64,000 nt of DNA, taken from NCBI RefSeq assembly GCF_964340395.1, contig NC_135563.1:17974651-18038650 (forward strand), read 5' to 3'. Origin of the DNA: Glandiceps talaboti (Eukaryota; Hemichordata; Enteropneusta; Spengelidae). Under the pieces are notes generated by a model. That model made no database searches. It saw only the letters and a program-made list of their open reading frames with translations, and was not told the origin of the DNA. Made by a program: the position numbers and the translations under genes. Positions 63,321 to 64,000 of this stretch are shown here, in pieces (the first letter of the stretch is position 1; every line of letters starts with the position of its first letter).

Positions 63321-63429
63321 TAAATAATTTGTTCCAATTTTTCATTTCAAAGGCCTATACATTTGTACTTCATTACACCATACATGCACACTTCTTACAA
63401 TTTAAGACCTGTCTTATTCTCTTCTTCCT

Positions 63430-63444
63430 CACTAGGGGGCGGTA
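63430..63444 (+). promoter_or_regulatory. CTCF-like motif
   Basis: CACTAGGGGGCGGTA, a strong match to the CTCF core. Motif match only. Confidence 0.45.
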
Positions 63445-63551
63445 TTACCCTGTCTTGTTTGGATTATTGCTTATTAAGTATAACACTTTGAAAACCTGCT
63501 CTGTCGACGATAATACTTGATGTCTAAAAAAAAGATATTTTGACTACTTAC

Positions 63552-63603
63552 CGAGTCCAATACCTTGAAGGAACAGTAAGAAACTCTCAGCTAACTTGCC
63601 TGG
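63552..63603 (-). CDS. Penultimate coding exon of the same unidentified gene
   Basis: 52 nt between a TTACAG acceptor and a GTAAGT donor, phase 0 to 1. Encodes PGKLAESFLLFLQGIGL, a hydrophobic helix-like segment. It joins the next exon in frame. The rest of the gene lies right of the window. Confidence 0.55.
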
Positions 63604-63835
63604 CTGTAATTCAATGAAACAAAACCATTGTTTGTATCATAATTAATCCACAAAATCAAAATTTTTACTATTTCTAAGAAATAAAAATGTCAAACTTTAA
63701 AACAGCAATAATGCAAAGAATAGTGCAATTTACCATAATACCATTCCGTTATAATACATGTGTAACCATACCTTTTCTATCAATTTTATACATGATTTTG
63801 ATAAGACAAGTCCAGACTGACATCTATAACTATGA

Positions 63836-63893
63836 CTGCAACCTCCCACCCCCACCACCACCCACTCCCCCCCCCCCACCCCACCCCCAGCGA
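63836..63893. repeat. C/A-rich low-complexity tract
   Basis: CCACC and C-run sequence. The proline-rich frame across it is an artefact. Confidence 0.9.
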
Positions 63894-64000
63894 TAATCAT
63901 GTAAAACTGTCATAGTCTCCCTTACATTGCAAGGTTTTGTTTCTGAAAATGACTTGTGAACTTCGGTATAATCTACTTATAATAATGCCCTTATATTTCA

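Noticed and set aside
63836-63893. Proline-rich frame end
   Set aside because: Low-complexity C/A tract.
1-64000. LTR retroelement, Polinton or viral remnant
   Set aside because: No long terminal repeats, reverse-transcriptase-like or capsid-like frame was seen. Large repeats here are DNA-transposon-like or SINEs.

Overview
The window is animal nuclear DNA: AT-rich, with short exons split by long introns, GT-AG splice sites and many small repeats. Three genes can be reconstructed exon by exon, and the end of a fourth is visible. All are host genes of bilaterian type. Protein similarity and gene order suggest an invertebrate deuterostome (lancelet- or acorn-worm-like). That organism guess is low confidence.

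Region 1 (198-19308, minus strand) is NSMCE4A, the Nse4 kleisin of the SMC5/6 complex. It has ten coding exons and 353 residues. Its last intron (312-8635) is swollen by two near-identical 2.6 kb DNA-transposon-like copies side by side (1867-4435 and 4506-7089), a TTAA-flanked MITE and a foldback MITE with a 9-bp target duplication. Other introns carry an 82-bp minisatellite, CAGA/GGCA and GT microsatellites, a SINE fragment and more foldback elements.

Region 2 (about 19309-19989) is a head-to-head promoter with E2F-, ETS-, NRF1- and CCAAT-like motifs. It separates NSMCE4A from TACC.

Region 3 (23531-48177, plus strand) is a TACC (transforming acidic coiled-coil) gene. Twenty proposed coding exons keep phase throughout and give 1397 residues: a TACC3-like N-terminus, one 2.35 kb acidic exon with five 105-bp repeats, a run of small phase 1-1 exons, and the conserved C-terminal coiled coil. 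A possible extra first exon lies at 19990-20079.

Region 4 (50946-55753, plus strand) is LHPP, a HAD-family phosphatase. Seven exons give 270 residues, the same length as human LHPP, with the catalytic motifs present.

Region 5 (57290-64000) appears to hold the 3' end of an unidentified minus-strand gene: two coding exons at 63552-63603 and 62664-62779, probably followed by a 3' UTR of over 5 kb. It would face LHPP tail to tail.

In human, NSMCE4A and TACC2 are neighbours at 10q26 and LHPP is in the same band, so the gene order looks ancestral. NSMCE4A (genome maintenance) and TACC (spindle microtubules) share a promoter region with an E2F-like site, which would fit cell-cycle expression. No prokaryotic, viral or CRISPR feature was seen.
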